From Erythrobacter sp. QSSC1-22B (GTDB taxonomy: Bacteria > Pseudomonadota > Alphaproteobacteria > Sphingomonadales > Sphingomonadaceae): 64,000 nucleotides of DNA. The position numbers and the translations under genes are program-made. This document shows, piece after piece, positions 1 to 9,258 of this stretch (its first letter is position 1; every line of letters starts with the position of its first letter). Under the pieces are notes generated by a model that saw nothing but the letters and a program-made list of their open reading frames with translations, was not told where the DNA came from and did not search any database. The stretch is from positions 186,001 through 250,000 of the forward strand of contig NZ_LZRP01000001.1 in the NCBI RefSeq assembly GCF_001678665.1, written 5' to 3'.

Positions 1-511
1 TGCCCGGAAAGTCGACGAAATCTGTCCAGGGCCGTCCGAGGCCCGCTTGCATCGCCAGTTCAAGCCGCGTGAGGTCGGGTGTCTCGACCTCGACCGAGAG
101 CACCTTCTGTTCGGGATCGAGCCGCGCTGTCAGATCGGAAAGGTTGCGCGCGATCTCGCTGCGCCGCGCTGCCGCTTCGACTTCGTCTTCGGGCGGAAGG
201 TCCTCGGTCTGCCACGAAACGATCGCCAGCTCGCAGCCGGCCACCGTGCCGTCACTTGCTGTGGCAGGCTCGATTTCGACCCACGCGGTGATCCGCTCCT
301 CGCCATCGGTCGCGCGAAACTGGCGCGCCAATCGCAGCCCGAAGCGCTGCGCCTTGTTAACCAGTGCCAGCAATTCCGGAATGGCGACCGTCGCTCCGAT
401 CTCCCCGCCGCAGGCGTACTGAAGCCCCGCGAGCGGCTCGTCTGCCGCGGTTAGCCGCCCCTCGGCATCGACCGAGCCTTGCGCCAGATAGCGTGTTCCC
501 ACCGTGGCCAT
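1..511 (-). CDS. N-terminal part of a probable sensor histidine kinase (runs off the window)
   Basis: The first 170 codons of a gene that continues beyond the left edge. I translated it from the ATG at 511-509, three bases after the stop of the preceding gene, so the two are probably cotranscribed. The visible part has no signal peptide or membrane segment. It looks like a PAS-type sensory region followed by a charged helical linker, and ends in a Trp-Thr-Asp-Phe-Val-Asp stretch that I associate with cytoplasmic sensor kinases of sphingomonads. No kinase core (H-box, N-box) lies inside the window, so the kinase assignment is inferred from resemblance only. Confidence 0.4.
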   Translation of the reverse strand, partial: MATVGTRYLAQGSVDAEGRLTAADEPLAGLQYACGGEIGATVAIPELLALVNKAQRFGLRLARQFRATDGEERITAWVEIEPATASDGTVAGCELAIVSWQTEDLPPEDEVEAAARRSEIARNLSDLTARLDPEQKVLSVEVETPDLTRLELAMQAGLGRPWTDFVDFPG

Positions 512-514
512 CAC

Positions 515-1489
515 TCAGCGCCCGCCCCGGCCCGGCGCAGGCGCCGCGCCCTGCGCGAGCAGTTGGGCGGCCTCGCGCGTGCCAATCTGTTCAAGACCTT
601 GCGGCGGCAATTCATGCGGATGGATTCGCAGCAGCTGCGCTTCGACATCCTGCGGCTTGAGACCCGCCGCGCGCAAGCTCAGAGCCAGTCGCGCAGCCTG
701 CTGTTCATTGGTCGACAGCGCGACGATATCGCGGCTTTGTCCCGAGCGCAGCGCCAGAGCGGACAGAAACAGCGCCACTCCGCCATGGTCGATCGTCAGC
801 GCCGCACTGGCACCCGATCCCAGCGACGTGACCATCCGATCGAGCAGCGACAACCGCCCCGCCCCTTCATCGAAATCAGAGCGCAACTTGCTTTCGGCGC
901 GGGCCAGGGCATCCGAGCGTTCGTCGTTGTTGAATGCCCGCCATGCCAACAGCGCTTCGTGGAGCAGGTCGCCCGGCAGTTCCCCCATCGGGAGCTCCAT
1001 TCGTCGCTGCGACTGCGCAAAGCGGGCCTGCGCGGCCAGCGCCGCCATCGCGGCGCTGGCGATCTGCGTATCCTCGCGGCCGATCAGCGACTGCATCAAC
1101 GGCGACAGGACCGGGTCGAGCGCGCCACCTTCTTCCAGACCCGAAGCCAACCGCCACTCGAGCGCAAGCGCGTGGCAATGCGCGACCAGCAGAGGGCTGG
1201 AAAAATATTGCTCGGCGAGCGCCTCGCCCTGTTCGTCGGCGAATTGCTCACGCCCCTTGTGTCCGGTAGCCTCAGCCTGGACGCGCAGGACCTGCCGAGC
1301 CAGATGGATCAGCATGCCACGCACACGGGCCACGATCGCATCGCTGAACAGCGACTGGTCGCGCGCCGACAACAGGTGCCCGAGTATTGGACCGATCCGG
1401 CCCAGCGCCCGATCGCCACGCGCCAGCGCAAGGCGCAGCGCATCGCCTTCAGGCCATTCAGGTTCAGCTATCGGTCGGGGCTCGATCAT
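515..1489 (-). CDS. Conserved helical protein of unknown function
   Basis: A 324-residue soluble protein, rich in Ala, Leu, Arg and Glu and predicted to be almost entirely alpha-helical. It has no signal peptide, membrane segment or catalytic motif I recognise. The repeated short amphipathic helices recall HEAT-like or DUF2336-type proteins of alphaproteobacteria, but I cannot assign a family. It lies 23 bases after the upstream gene's stop and 3 bases before the start of a probable sensor kinase, so it may be part of the same signalling operon. The start is the ATG at 1489; an upstream ATG at 1505 is out of frame. Confidence 0.6.
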   Translation of the reverse strand: MIEPRPIAEPEWPEGDALRLALARGDRALGRIGPILGHLLSARDQSLFSDAIVARVRGMLIHLARQVLRVQAEATGHKGREQFADEQGEALAEQYFSSPLLVAHCHALALEWRLASGLEEGGALDPVLSPLMQSLIGREDTQIASAAMAALAAQARFAQSQRRMELPMGELPGDLLHEALLAWRAFNNDERSDALARAESKLRSDFDEGAGRLSLLDRMVTSLGSGASAALTIDHGGVALFLSALALRSGQSRDIVALSTNEQQAARLALSLRAAGLKPQDVEAQLLRIHPHELPPQGLEQIGTREAAQLLAQGAAPAPGRGGR

Positions 1490-1512
1490 GGGTTTCGCGT
1501 AACATGGCGTAG

Positions 1513-2730
1513 TTAATCCGCCGTTAGCCCGCTCTCCTCAGCTTTGCGGAGGAAGAGCGAGCCCAGCACTAGCGCTGCAAGTACCGCGCAGGCGAGCTGC
1601 GCAGTACCGAAAAAAGCGGCGGGCAGCAGCAGGATGAGAAGAACGATTCGGTCGGCGTAGAGCGCCCGCCAGCCTGCAGACCCTCCTGGCGGTCCATAAT
1701 CGAGCTGCTCGCCGAGCCACAGCATGGCGAACAGCATCGAGGGCACGAACAGCCGTAGCCAGGCGGGACCCTCGACCGGAATGTTCAATGCAATCAACCC
1801 GACAAGCAGCAGGTCGGCACCGGCGCGCAGCGTGGTATCGACCCCCAACCGCTTCGTGCGATTGCGCGGCATACGGCCCAGTCGCTGGATGACGCCGGCA
1901 ATTGGAATCAGCACGGCCATCACCGTTCCCAGCGACAGCGCCACCAGTGGCTTGCCGAGCGCAGCCGTTAGAGCGGCCAGCACACCCGCCCCGACGGCGG
2001 CAAAAAGCGGAATCCGCTCGAGCCGGGTCCCGACGATGTCCCGGGCCAGACGGCTGCCCATGCGCTCCGTCGTGGCGAGGCCGGGAGCCGCGAAGGAAAC
2101 CGGCGAGACCTTCCCGGCGATCCAGCGCTTTTCGCGTGCCAGCAGAGTCGGCGGATCGGCGCGCAGCAACCAGTCGCCGTTTGCGAGCAGTGCAGGATCG
2201 AGCGGTGCCTGCCGCGTTCCCGCCTGCAGGGCAATTCGCAGCAATGCCGAAGCGGCTTCGGCATCGGGGGGCAGGTCGGACAGGCGTTCGACGGACTGGC
2301 CCCGCGTCCGCAGCATCCCGCTCCAGGCGCAATCGCCATCAATCCGTTCGAAACCGAGGGCCAGCGCCGGGTCGGCCGGGAAGGTCAGGACCACCGATCG
2401 TTCGCCAAGCAGGCGCACGGCCTCATCGACGGAGGGCAGCAGCCCGTCGGCGATCACGAAGACATCGTCATCCGCCTTGACCAGACCCGAGAGGCGGCGA
2501 ATATCCTCGATCGCCTGGAAACGCACACCTGCGGCTTCCGCACGGTGCTGGCATGCGATGACGTCCTGCCCCAGCCCGCCGACGAGACAGGCTACGCTTT
2601 CGCACCCCAGATCGATCGCGCAATCGAGCTGGTGCGACAGGATCGAGCGTCCGGCGAAGATCCGGAACGCGCGCTTGCGTCCCTTGCGGTCGGGATCGTC
2701 GGCAAGGGCAGTCAGGATGGCGATGCGCAA
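1513..2730 (-). CDS. Nucleotidyltransferase-like protein fused to a membrane domain
   Basis: About 405 residues. The N-terminal half begins with a beta-strand (LRIAILTA) followed by a basic loop and reads like the Rossmann-type fold of NTP-transferases, including 'GGLGQD' and 'FVIADGLLP' segments. The C-terminal half (from about residue 225) has several hydrophobic segments and resembles a CDP-alcohol phosphatidyltransferase membrane domain in layout, but the diagnostic DG-x2-AR-x8-G-x3-D-x3-D signature is absent. No ATG is available near the start of homology. The TTG at 2730 places the first strand at the N-terminus; an upstream TTG at 2802 would add 24 residues. Function unknown; a degenerate lipid-head-group enzyme is possible. 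Confidence 0.55.
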   Translation of the reverse strand: MRIAILTALADDPDRKGRKRAFRIFAGRSILSHQLDCAIDLGCESVACLVGGLGQDVIACQHRAEAAGVRFQAIEDIRRLSGLVKADDDVFVIADGLLPSVDEAVRLLGERSVVLTFPADPALALGFERIDGDCAWSGMLRTRGQSVERLSDLPPDAEAASALLRIALQAGTRQAPLDPALLANGDWLLRADPPTLLAREKRWIAGKVSPVSFAAPGLATTERMGSRLARDIVGTRLERIPLFAAVGAGVLAALTAALGKPLVALSLGTVMAVLIPIAGVIQRLGRMPRNRTKRLGVDTTLRAGADLLLVGLIALNIPVEGPAWLRLFVPSMLFAMLWLGEQLDYGPPGGSAGWRALYADRIVLLILLLPAAFFGTAQLACAVLAALVLGSLFLRKAEESGLTAD

Positions 2731-2809
2731 AGTAAGCGGGTATCCGAAGTTGAAATGAATTGGCGAAGGATAGGGACATGCGCCCCGCCTGCCAAATTCC
2801 AAAGCTGCT

Positions 2810-3118
2810 TCAGCCAGTCCGCCCCCGGATTTCGCCGAGATGCTCCTCGATTTCGCGCAAGGCTGCCGGATCGCCTAGCGCCCCGGCCAGTGCCTGTTCG
2901 GCAAGATCCATCAATTGCGTCGCATGGAATCCGCCGGCCGGTGCATGCAGCCGCCGCGCCGCCACCTGCCAGTTCGCATCGCAGCGCGAGCGGCGCAGGA
3001 GATCGAGCTGGCGTTCGGCACTTTCCAGAAAACCTGCTTTGAGCTCGCGCTGTAGCGCACTGTCCTCCCCGGCGGCGCTCGCCAATGCTGCTTCGAAGGA
3101 CCCGGATTGGAATGCCAT
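2810..3118 (-). CDS. Small Hpt-like (histidine phosphotransfer-like) protein
   Basis: A 102-residue, all-helical soluble protein. The segment around residues 53-66 (AARRLHAPAGGFHA) lines up with the Hpt active-site helix pattern H-x-L-K-G-x4-L/F-G, but Arg occupies the phospho-accepting His position. It therefore looks like an Hpt fold that cannot be phosphorylated at the usual site. The start is the ATG at 3118-3116; an upstream extension would run through the divergent gene. It is transcribed away from the TipN-like gene, with only 67 bases between the two starts. Assignment is by motif pattern only. Confidence 0.55.
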   Translation of the reverse strand: MAFQSGSFEAALASAAGEDSALQRELKAGFLESAERQLDLLRRSRCDANWQVAARRLHAPAGGFHATQLMDLAEQALAGALGDPAALREIEEHLGEIRGRTG

Positions 3119-3139
3119 CCCGGCCTCTTGGCAGGGCTT

Positions 3140-3159
3140 GGTTAAAACAGGGTTTAACC
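3140..3159. promoter_or_regulatory. Inverted repeat between divergent starts, CtrA-like
   Basis: GGTTAAA, six spacer bases, TTTAACC: perfect 7-bp arms between the Hpt-like gene (minus) and the TipN-like gene (plus), 26 bases before the plus-strand ATG. It contains two TTAA half-sites separated by 8 bases. The cell-cycle regulator CtrA binds TTAA-N7-TTAA, so spacing is one base too long for a classical site. It could be a CtrA-like site or another operator. Confidence 0.35.
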
Positions 3160-3185
3160 CGGGCCCATGTGTGATAGTTTCAGCT

Positions 3186-5813
3186 ATGAATACAGGTCCG
3201 CATATCCGTGCCGTCGGAGGGGACGAGACCGATCCTTCGGCCGAAGCGCTTGTCGAGGGCGACGCCCAGAGCCCCGCCCTTTCGGAACAATACGTCGTAG
3301 ACGAAGACCAGGAATGGGCCGAGGATACGCCAGCACCTCGAAGCTTTTCCTGGGTAGTTCCTACTCTGGCCATGTCGATCGTAGTCGGCTGGACGGGCTT
3401 CTTCGGCTGGGCCAACCGCAGCGCAATGCTCACCGACGGGACTTCCCAGCAATGGATCGGCTGGATCACGGCCTGGGCCGTCCCCGTGCTGCTGGTGGTC
3501 GGCCTCTGGCTACTCGTCATGCGCACTTCCTCGCGCGAGGCGCATCGCTTCGGCGATGCCGCGCACGTGCTTTCGGTGGAGTCGGAGCGTCTCGAAGAGC
3601 GCCTTCACCGGATCAATCGCGAACTCAGCATGGCACGCGATTTCCTCACGACGCAGAGCAGGGAACTCGAATTTCTGGGCCGTTCGGCCAGCGAGCGGAT
3701 TTCGGAACATGCAGGCCGCCTGCAGGAACTCGTGCAGGACAATGGCGCGCAGGTCGACGCGATCGCCAGCGTCAGCACCACTGCGATGGAGAACATGGAG
3801 AGGTTACGCGACAATCTCCCGGTAATCGCCACTTCCGCCCGCGATGTCTCGAACCAGATCGGCAGTGCCGGGCGCACTGCCACTTTGCAGCTCGACGAAC
3901 TGGTGTCGGGATTTGCGCGCCTCAACGAATTCGGCAAGGCGAGCGAACGGCAGGTGGGATCACTGCGCGACAGGATTGATCTCGCGCTCGATGAACTGGA
4001 TGCGCGGCTCGACCAGCTCGATACCGCGGCTTCCGATCGATTCGCGGCTCTGCGCACCGACAGCGAAGCCTTCCGCACCGAACTCGACGGGCGCGAGATC
4101 GATGCGCTCGCCAATATCCGAACGCGAGCAGCGGCCCTGCGGAGCGAGATGGACGAATTGTCGCAGGCCCAGAACGAAGACGAAAATACCGCGCTCGCCG
4201 ATCTGCGCGCGCGCATCCGGATACTGGGCGACGACGCCGCAGCGGCTGCGCAATCGATACGCGATGGCGAGGAAGCGGCCCTCACCTCTTGGCGCGATCA
4301 GGTCGAGGCGCTGCACGAACGCCTGAAAACTGTCCTCGCCGAAGTCACCCGGCTCGACGCGCAAGCCATCGACGGCTCCAACCGGAAACTGCAGGCACTC
4401 GTTGCCGAGGCGGAGGACGTCGATCTCAGGCTTGCCCAACGCGAAGAGCTCTTCGACGCCCAGATTGCCCAACGGCGCGAGAATTTCGCTGCGATCGAGG
4501 ACGGTGCGCTGGCAGCATTGGAGGAGCGCCTGGTCGCGCTGGACAGCGTCCTCATCGAACGGCGCGACACGCAGGCGGTGCATATCCGCGCGCTGGCCGA
4601 ACAGGGCGAGGCGCTGGCCGAACGGGTCGCCGAGCTCGGCACGCAGATGGGCGCCGTATCCGAGCAAGGCCGCGAGACCGGCGACGCCTTGACCGTTTCA
4701 GTAGCCAATCTGCGCGATACCCTCGCCCAAACCCGCGGATCGCTTGAAGGGACCAACGAAGCCGTCGTCGGGCTTACCGATTCCAGTGTCCGCCTGCTGG
4801 AGCTGATCCAGGCAAGCGCACGACATGCAAAGGACGATTTGCCCGTCGCGATCGCGGCTTTCGAACACCGGCTCGCCGATGCCGAAGGTCGTACCGATCA
4901 CCTCCGCGCAACCATGGACGAGGCCCGAGAAGCCGGGACGGCGCTTGGCGAAACTGTCGATCAGGCCAGCGATCAAAGCCGCCAGGCCATCGCAAGCATC
5001 GGCGAATTCCGCACAAGCCTCTCTGGTACCATCGCCGAGCAGGCCGAGGCGCTCGACGGATTGCGCGATCGCCTGGATGCGATCGATACCCAGAACGCCG
5101 TGGTCGCCGGACGGGCACGCGAGGAACTGACCGCCGCCATCGCCGAACTCGAACAGCGGGCGCGCGGCGCATTGTTCTCGATCGAGAACGACCAGGCAGC
5201 GCGTATCCGCAAATTGGCCGACCGTGTCGGCGAGGCCAGCGCGGCAGCGATCGACCGGGCGGTGGAAGAGCGCGCTAGCGAGGCGATCGGTTCGCTCGAC
5301 GTGGCCAGCGAACGCGCGACGGCGGCGAGCCGCGAGGCGGCGTTGTTCCTGCGCGACCAACTGGCCAAAGTGAATGAACTGGCGAGCAATCTGGAGAGCC
5401 GGGTCGGCCGCGCACGCGAGATGGCCGAGGAACAGGTCGACAATGATTTCAGCCGCCGGGTGGCGCTGATCACCGAATCGCTCAATTCCAACGCCATCGA
5501 TATCGGCAAGGTGCTATCGACCGATGTGACCGACCGCGCGTGGACATCCTATCTGCGCGGCGACCGCGGCATATTCACCCGTCGCGCTGTGCGCCTGCTC
5601 GACAATACCGAAGCGCGCGAGATCGCCGAAATCTACGATGCCGATCCGGATTTCCGCGAGCACGTCAGCCGCTACATCCACGATTTCGAGGCGATGCTGC
5701 GGACGCTGCTATCCACCCGTGACGGCCATGCGCTCGGCGTAACGGTGCTCAGTTCGGATATTGGCAAGCTTTATGTCGCGCTGGCGCAGGCCATCGAGCG
5801 GCTGCGCGAATAG
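3186..5813 (+). CDS. TipN-like membrane-anchored coiled-coil protein
   Basis: An 875-residue protein. An acidic N-terminal tail of about 53 residues is followed by two membrane segments (about residues 54-76 and 91-112) and roughly 650 residues of near-continuous heptad-rich coiled coil. It ends in a conserved-looking globular domain containing 'GDRGIFTRRAVRLLD' and 'RYIHDFEAMLR'. This layout and length match TipN of Caulobacter (about 880 residues, two N-terminal membrane spans, long coiled coil), a marker of the new pole that orients division and flagellar placement. The ATG at 3186 is chosen because longer forms run through the divergent gene. Orthology is inferred from architecture; a generic coiled-coil ATPase-like annotation is also common for such proteins. 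Confidence 0.6.
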   Translation: MNTGPHIRAVGGDETDPSAEALVEGDAQSPALSEQYVVDEDQEWAEDTPAPRSFSWVVPTLAMSIVVGWTGFFGWANRSAMLTDGTSQQWIGWITAWAVPVLLVVGLWLLVMRTSSREAHRFGDAAHVLSVESERLEERLHRINRELSMARDFLTTQSRELEFLGRSASERISEHAGRLQELVQDNGAQVDAIASVSTTAMENMERLRDNLPVIATSARDVSNQIGSAGRTATLQLDELVSGFARLNEFGKASERQVGSLRDRIDLALDELDARLDQLDTAASDRFAALRTDSEAFRTELDGREIDALANIRTRAAALRSEMDELSQAQNEDENTALADLRARIRILGDDAAAAAQSIRDGEEAALTSWRDQVEALHERLKTVLAEVTRLDAQAIDGSNRKLQALVAEAEDVDLRLAQREELFDAQIAQRRENFAAIEDGALAALEERLVALDSVLIERRDTQAVHIRALAEQGEALAERVAELGTQMGAVSEQGRETGDALTVSVANLRDTLAQTRGSLEGTNEAVVGLTDSSVRLLELIQASARHAKDDLPVAIAAFEHRLADAEGRTDHLRATMDEAREAGTALGETVDQASDQSRQAIASIGEFRTSLSGTIAEQAEALDGLRDRLDAIDTQNAVVAGRAREELTAAIAELEQRARGALFSIENDQAARIRKLADRVGEASAAAIDRAVEERASEAIGSLDVASERATAASREAALFLRDQLAKVNELASNLESRVGRAREMAEEQVDNDFSRRVALITESLNSNAIDIGKVLSTDVTDRAWTSYLRGDRGIFTRRAVRLLDNTEAREIAEIYDADPDFREHVSRYIHDFEAMLRTLLSTRDGHALGVTVLSSDIGKLYVALAQAIERLRE

Positions 5814-5814
5814 T

Positions 5815-6090
5815 TCAATCCTGGCTTGCGAAGCCGATCAGGTCGAGATCGTCGGGGCCGATCCAGCCATATTCGTAATTGGCGAGATAAAGCGCGGTCA
5901 GTCCCGCAGCGATAAAGGTCGCACGCAGCATCAATCTCCCCGGCCGGAAATTGGCCGGTGCACTATCGGCCTGGCCGGGGATTTTTTCGATACCCAGCTC
6001 GTCGTGGGTTCGCACCCCGAACGGGAGCATGACGAAGGCCGTCATGACCCAGACGAGGAAATAGATCGCGAGAATCGAGGTCCACTGCAT
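5815..6090 (-). CDS. DUF1467 family small membrane protein
   Basis: 91 residues with two hydrophobic segments (about 3-25 and 55-73) flanking a short polar loop that contains the family-typical 'LPFGVRT' and 'PGRLMLRATF' stretches. DUF1467 proteins occur in alphaproteobacteria and have no assigned function. It is the last gene of the nuo-birA-coaX-rnj run, four bases after the rnj stop, and converges with the TipN-like gene with one base between the stops. Confidence 0.85.
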   Translation of the reverse strand: MQWTSILAIYFLVWVMTAFVMLPFGVRTHDELGIEKIPGQADSAPANFRPGRLMLRATFIAAGLTALYLANYEYGWIGPDDLDLIGFASQD

Positions 6091-6094
6091 CCTG

Positions 6095-7747
6095 TCAACT
6101 CTCGCGCGGCATCAGCACGCGGACCTGCGGCTTCTTGCCCGACCAGCGCTGGGCGGCACGGCGAGCCGCAAGGCGCGCGGCCTCGTGGATTTCGCGACGG
6201 TCCTGGCGGGACTTGCCCTTCAGTCGAGCGATCGCCTTGACCACATCGGCTTCCGCCTCGGCGACGAAAGCATCGTAATCCTCGTCGAGCGGGAGGCCAA
6301 CACCCTCGACGCGTGGCATGAGACGATCATCGAGGGCGACGATCAACACGCCGTCGAGCGCGATGCGGCGGCGCATGGTGATCGCGTCGCCATCGGCAGG
6401 CAGGATGATGTCGCCGTCGAGAACGAGTCTGCCGGAGCGTACCGCCCCGATCTTGCCAGGCTTTCCGGGAGCGAGCCGGACCATGTCGCCGTTTTTCTGA
6501 TAGACCGAATGCGGGATCCCGCGCGCGCGGCCGAGCCGCGCTTGTTCCTGCATATGGCGGACCTCGCCATGGACCGGCACGAGGATCTCGGGCTGGAGCC
6601 ACTCATAGAGCGCTTCGAGCTCGGGACGGCCGGGATGGCCGGAAACGTGGATGTCGCCCTCGCGGCCGCTCACCAGCACGATCCCGCTCTCCGCAAGCTT
6701 GTTCTGGATCGCACCGATGGCGACCTCGTTGCCCGGAATCTGGCGGCTGGAGAACAGGATCACGTCACCGGCGGTCAGTTCGATCTGATGGTTGCCCTCG
6801 GAAATCCGCGCCAGTGCAGCGCGCGGTTCGCCCTGCCCCCCGGTGGCGATGATCAGCACCTCGCCGCGGGGCAGACCCATGGCGGTTTTGAAATCGATCG
6901 GCTTGGGCATATCCTGCAGATAGCCATTGTCCTGCGCGACCTCGATGATGCGGTCGAGCGAGCGCCCGGCAACGCAGAGCTGGCGCCCGGTTTCCCGGGC
7001 GACTTCGCCCAGCGTGTGCAGCCGCGCGACATTGCTGGCGAAAGTGGTGACCAGTATTCGGCGCCCCGAATGCTTGCGCGCTTCCTCGAGCAGGCCGCGA
7101 TAGACCGCGCCTTCCGACCCGCTGGCATTGGGATTGAAGACATTGGTGCTGTCGCAAACCATCGCGAGGATGCCCTCGTCGCCGATCTCGCGCAGCTCTT
7201 CCTCGGTGGTCGGCACGCCGACGATCGGATCCTCGTCGAGCTTCCAGTCACCCGTGTGGAACACGGTGCCGTGCGGGGTTTCGATCAGCAGCGCATTGCC
7301 CTCGGCAATCGAGTGCGAAAGCGGAATATAGGTGACGTCGAACGCGCCGACCGAAAACTGACCGTGGTCGTGGTCGATAATGTTGAGCTCGATCTCGTCG
7401 ACGATACCCGCTTCTTCGAGCTTGCGGCGGATCAGATCGGCGGTGAAGGGCGTGGCGTAGAGCGGGACACCCAGCTCCGAGGCAAAATAAGGAATCGCGC
7501 CAATATGGTCTTCATGCGCATGGGTCAGCACGATGCCGTCCAGCGTATCGGCGCGTTGCTCGATGAACTCGAGGTCGGCGAACACCAGATCGACGCCGGG
7601 ATATTGCCCGCCGGAGAAGGTCATTCCCAGATCGACCATCAACCAGCGGCCACGGCAGCCGTAGAGATTGACGTTCATGCCAATCTCGCCCGATCCGCCA
7701 AGCGCGAGGAACAGCAATTCGTCTTCGGGGGTGAAATTTTTCTTCAA
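6095..7747 (-). CDS. rnj: Ribonuclease J
   Basis: A 550-residue metallo-beta-lactamase/beta-CASP nuclease with 5'-to-3' exo- and endonuclease activity in RNA decay and maturation. Visible are the zinc-binding HAHEDHIG motif (around residue 77), the downstream 'HTGDWK' aspartate motif, beta-CASP motifs such as '[11 protein letters not shown]' and 'PVHGEVRHM', and a basic C-terminal domain. The only plausible start is TTG at 7747, overlapping the coaX stop in a TTGA tetranucleotide, which suggests translational coupling. RNase E is also encoded in this window, so the organism carries both major decay nucleases, as is usual in alphaproteobacteria. Confidence 0.95.
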   Translation of the reverse strand: MKKNFTPEDELLFLALGGSGEIGMNVNLYGCRGRWLMVDLGMTFSGGQYPGVDLVFADLEFIEQRADTLDGIVLTHAHEDHIGAIPYFASELGVPLYATPFTADLIRRKLEEAGIVDEIELNIIDHDHGQFSVGAFDVTYIPLSHSIAEGNALLIETPHGTVFHTGDWKLDEDPIVGVPTTEEELREIGDEGILAMVCDSTNVFNPNASGSEGAVYRGLLEEARKHSGRRILVTTFASNVARLHTLGEVARETGRQLCVAGRSLDRIIEVAQDNGYLQDMPKPIDFKTAMGLPRGEVLIIATGGQGEPRAALARISEGNHQIELTAGDVILFSSRQIPGNEVAIGAIQNKLAESGIVLVSGREGDIHVSGHPGRPELEALYEWLQPEILVPVHGEVRHMQEQARLGRARGIPHSVYQKNGDMVRLAPGKPGKIGAVRSGRLVLDGDIILPADGDAITMRRRIALDGVLIVALDDRLMPRVEGVGLPLDEDYDAFVAEAEADVVKAIARLKGKSRQDRREIHEAARLAARRAAQRWSGKKPQVRVLMPRES

Positions 7748-8541
7748 GAACTGTGCCGATCCGCAAAAATTGCCAGGCCCTCGAGCGTCAACTCGCTGTC
7801 GACATGGTCGAACAGGGTGGTGTGATCGTCGAACAATACGGCGAGCCCCCCGGTGGCAATCACTTTACAGGGTCTTCCGATTTCCGCTTTCATACGCGTT
7901 ACAAGTCCTTCGATCATGGCAATGTAGCCCCAGAATACGCCGATCAGCATCTGATCTTCGGTGTTGCGCCCGATAACGCTGTCGCTGCGGGGCTTCTCTA
8001 TGGCAATGCGCGGCAGCTTGGCGGTGTTCCCTACCAGCGCATCCAGCGAGAGATTGATGCCCGGTGCGATGATACCACCCTTGTAGGCGCCCGTGAAATC
8101 TATCGCGTCCACCGTCGTTGCGGTACCGAAATCGATCACGATCAGATCGCCTTCGTAGCACTTATGCGCAGCAATGGCGTTCAGCGCGCGGTCGGCGCCA
8201 AGCGAGCGCGGCTCCTCGACGTCGATCTCGAACCCCCAACCGCTTTCGCCAGCGCCGGCGATGATCGCTTCGACGTCGAAATATTTGCGCGCGAAGAGCG
8301 TCAGATTGTGGACCGCGCGCGGCACCACCGAGCCGATGACGAACTGGTTCACGTCGTCGCGGCTGTAGCCTTCGATCTGAAGGAGCTGGAGCAGCCAGAC
8401 GGCGTATTCGTCACCCGTACGGCGTGGATCGGTGGCGATCCGCCAGCGAGTACGGATCGTATGCCCCCCCTTCCCGTCCCGTTCGAACAGGGCGAAGACG
8501 GCATTCGTGTTTCCGACATCGGCGACGAGCAGCATGGTCAT
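7744..8541 (-). CDS. coaX: Type III pantothenate kinase
   Basis: A 265-residue enzyme phosphorylating pantothenate, the first step of coenzyme A synthesis. The ASKHA-fold signatures are present: 'DVGNTN' near the N-terminus for phosphate binding, 'GADR' near residue 104 for pantothenate, and 'DFGTATT' near residue 130. Type III enzymes are typically insensitive to CoA feedback. It lies three bases after birA and overlaps rnj by four bases. The start is the ATG at 8541, with a second in-frame ATG two codons later. Confidence 0.95.
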   Translation of the reverse strand: MTMLLVADVGNTNAVFALFERDGKGGHTIRTRWRIATDPRRTGDEYAVWLLQLLQIEGYSRDDVNQFVIGSVVPRAVHNLTLFARKYFDVEAIIAGAGESGWGFEIDVEEPRSLGADRALNAIAAHKCYEGDLIVIDFGTATTVDAIDFTGAYKGGIIAPGINLSLDALVGNTAKLPRIAIEKPRSDSVIGRNTEDQMLIGVFWGYIAMIEGLVTRMKAEIGRPCKVIATGGLAVLFDDHTTLFDHVDSELTLEGLAIFADRHSS

Positions 8542-8544
8542 GTC

Positions 8545-9258
8545 CTAACTGGCGAGCATTACGTCGCCAGCGTGAATGACACGCTCCGACCCGTTGGCCA
8601 AGCGGAGCCTGAGCGAGCCTTCCGGAGAAAGCCCAGCGAATGCGCCGTTGATAGTCGGCTCGCCGGGAGAATTGACCGTCAGGCTGGTCCCGGGCTTGTG
8701 CGCCGCGGCTTCCCAACGGCGGATCAGAGGCTCAAGCTCATAGGTCCGCCAGCGATCAAGCTCGGCGGTGAAATGCGAAGCAAGTCCCCGGGCGAAGAAG
8801 TCGCGGTCGGGCGCGGGGCCGAGATCGGCAAGCGCTATAGTAGCCCGGTCGGGGAGGCTCGGGGCTGCGGCGAGGTTGGCTCCGATGCCGACGACGATGG
8901 CATCGTCCTGCCGCTCGAGCAGGATGCCCGCCAGCTTGGCGCCGGCGTAGAGCAGATCATTGGGCCATTTGAGCGTCAGCGCCGAGGCATCCGCAAGCAG
9001 CGGCGACACCGTCTCATGGACCGCCACCCCCGAGACCAGCGCCAGCGTCGCCGGCGACGGATCGCGCGGGCTCAGCCGGACGACGGTCGAACCCATGAAA
9101 TTGCCTGCGCCGTCGAACCAGTCGCGGCCCTGACGACCGCGCCCTGCGCTCTGCCGGTCCGCGACCAGCCAGTCGCCCTCGCCCACGCGCTCGCCGCCGC
9201 GCAGTTCCGCGAGCAGATCGGCGTTGGTCGAGCCGGTTTGCGGTACGGTCCGGATCAA
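8545..9258 (-). CDS. birA: Biotin--[acetyl-CoA-carboxylase] ligase
   Basis: A 237-residue monofunctional biotin protein ligase that activates biotin to biotinyl-AMP and attaches it to carrier proteins. The substrate motif 'GSTNADLL' lies near the N-terminus, followed by 'GRGRQGR', the biotinyl-AMP loop, and 'LKWPNDLL'. There is no N-terminal helix-turn-helix, so it lacks the repressor function of the E. coli enzyme. The TTG at 9258 is chosen because it places the ligase fold at the N-terminus and overlaps the nuoN stop; longer versions run through nuoN. Confidence 0.92.
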   Translation of the reverse strand: MIRTVPQTGSTNADLLAELRGGERVGEGDWLVADRQSAGRGRQGRDWFDGAGNFMGSTVVRLSPRDPSPATLALVSGVAVHETVSPLLADASALTLKWPNDLLYAGAKLAGILLERQDDAIVVGIGANLAAAPSLPDRATIALADLGPAPDRDFFARGLASHFTAELDRWRTYELEPLIRRWEAAAHKPGTSLTVNSPGEPTINGAFAGLSPEGSLRLRLANGSERVIHAGDVMLAS

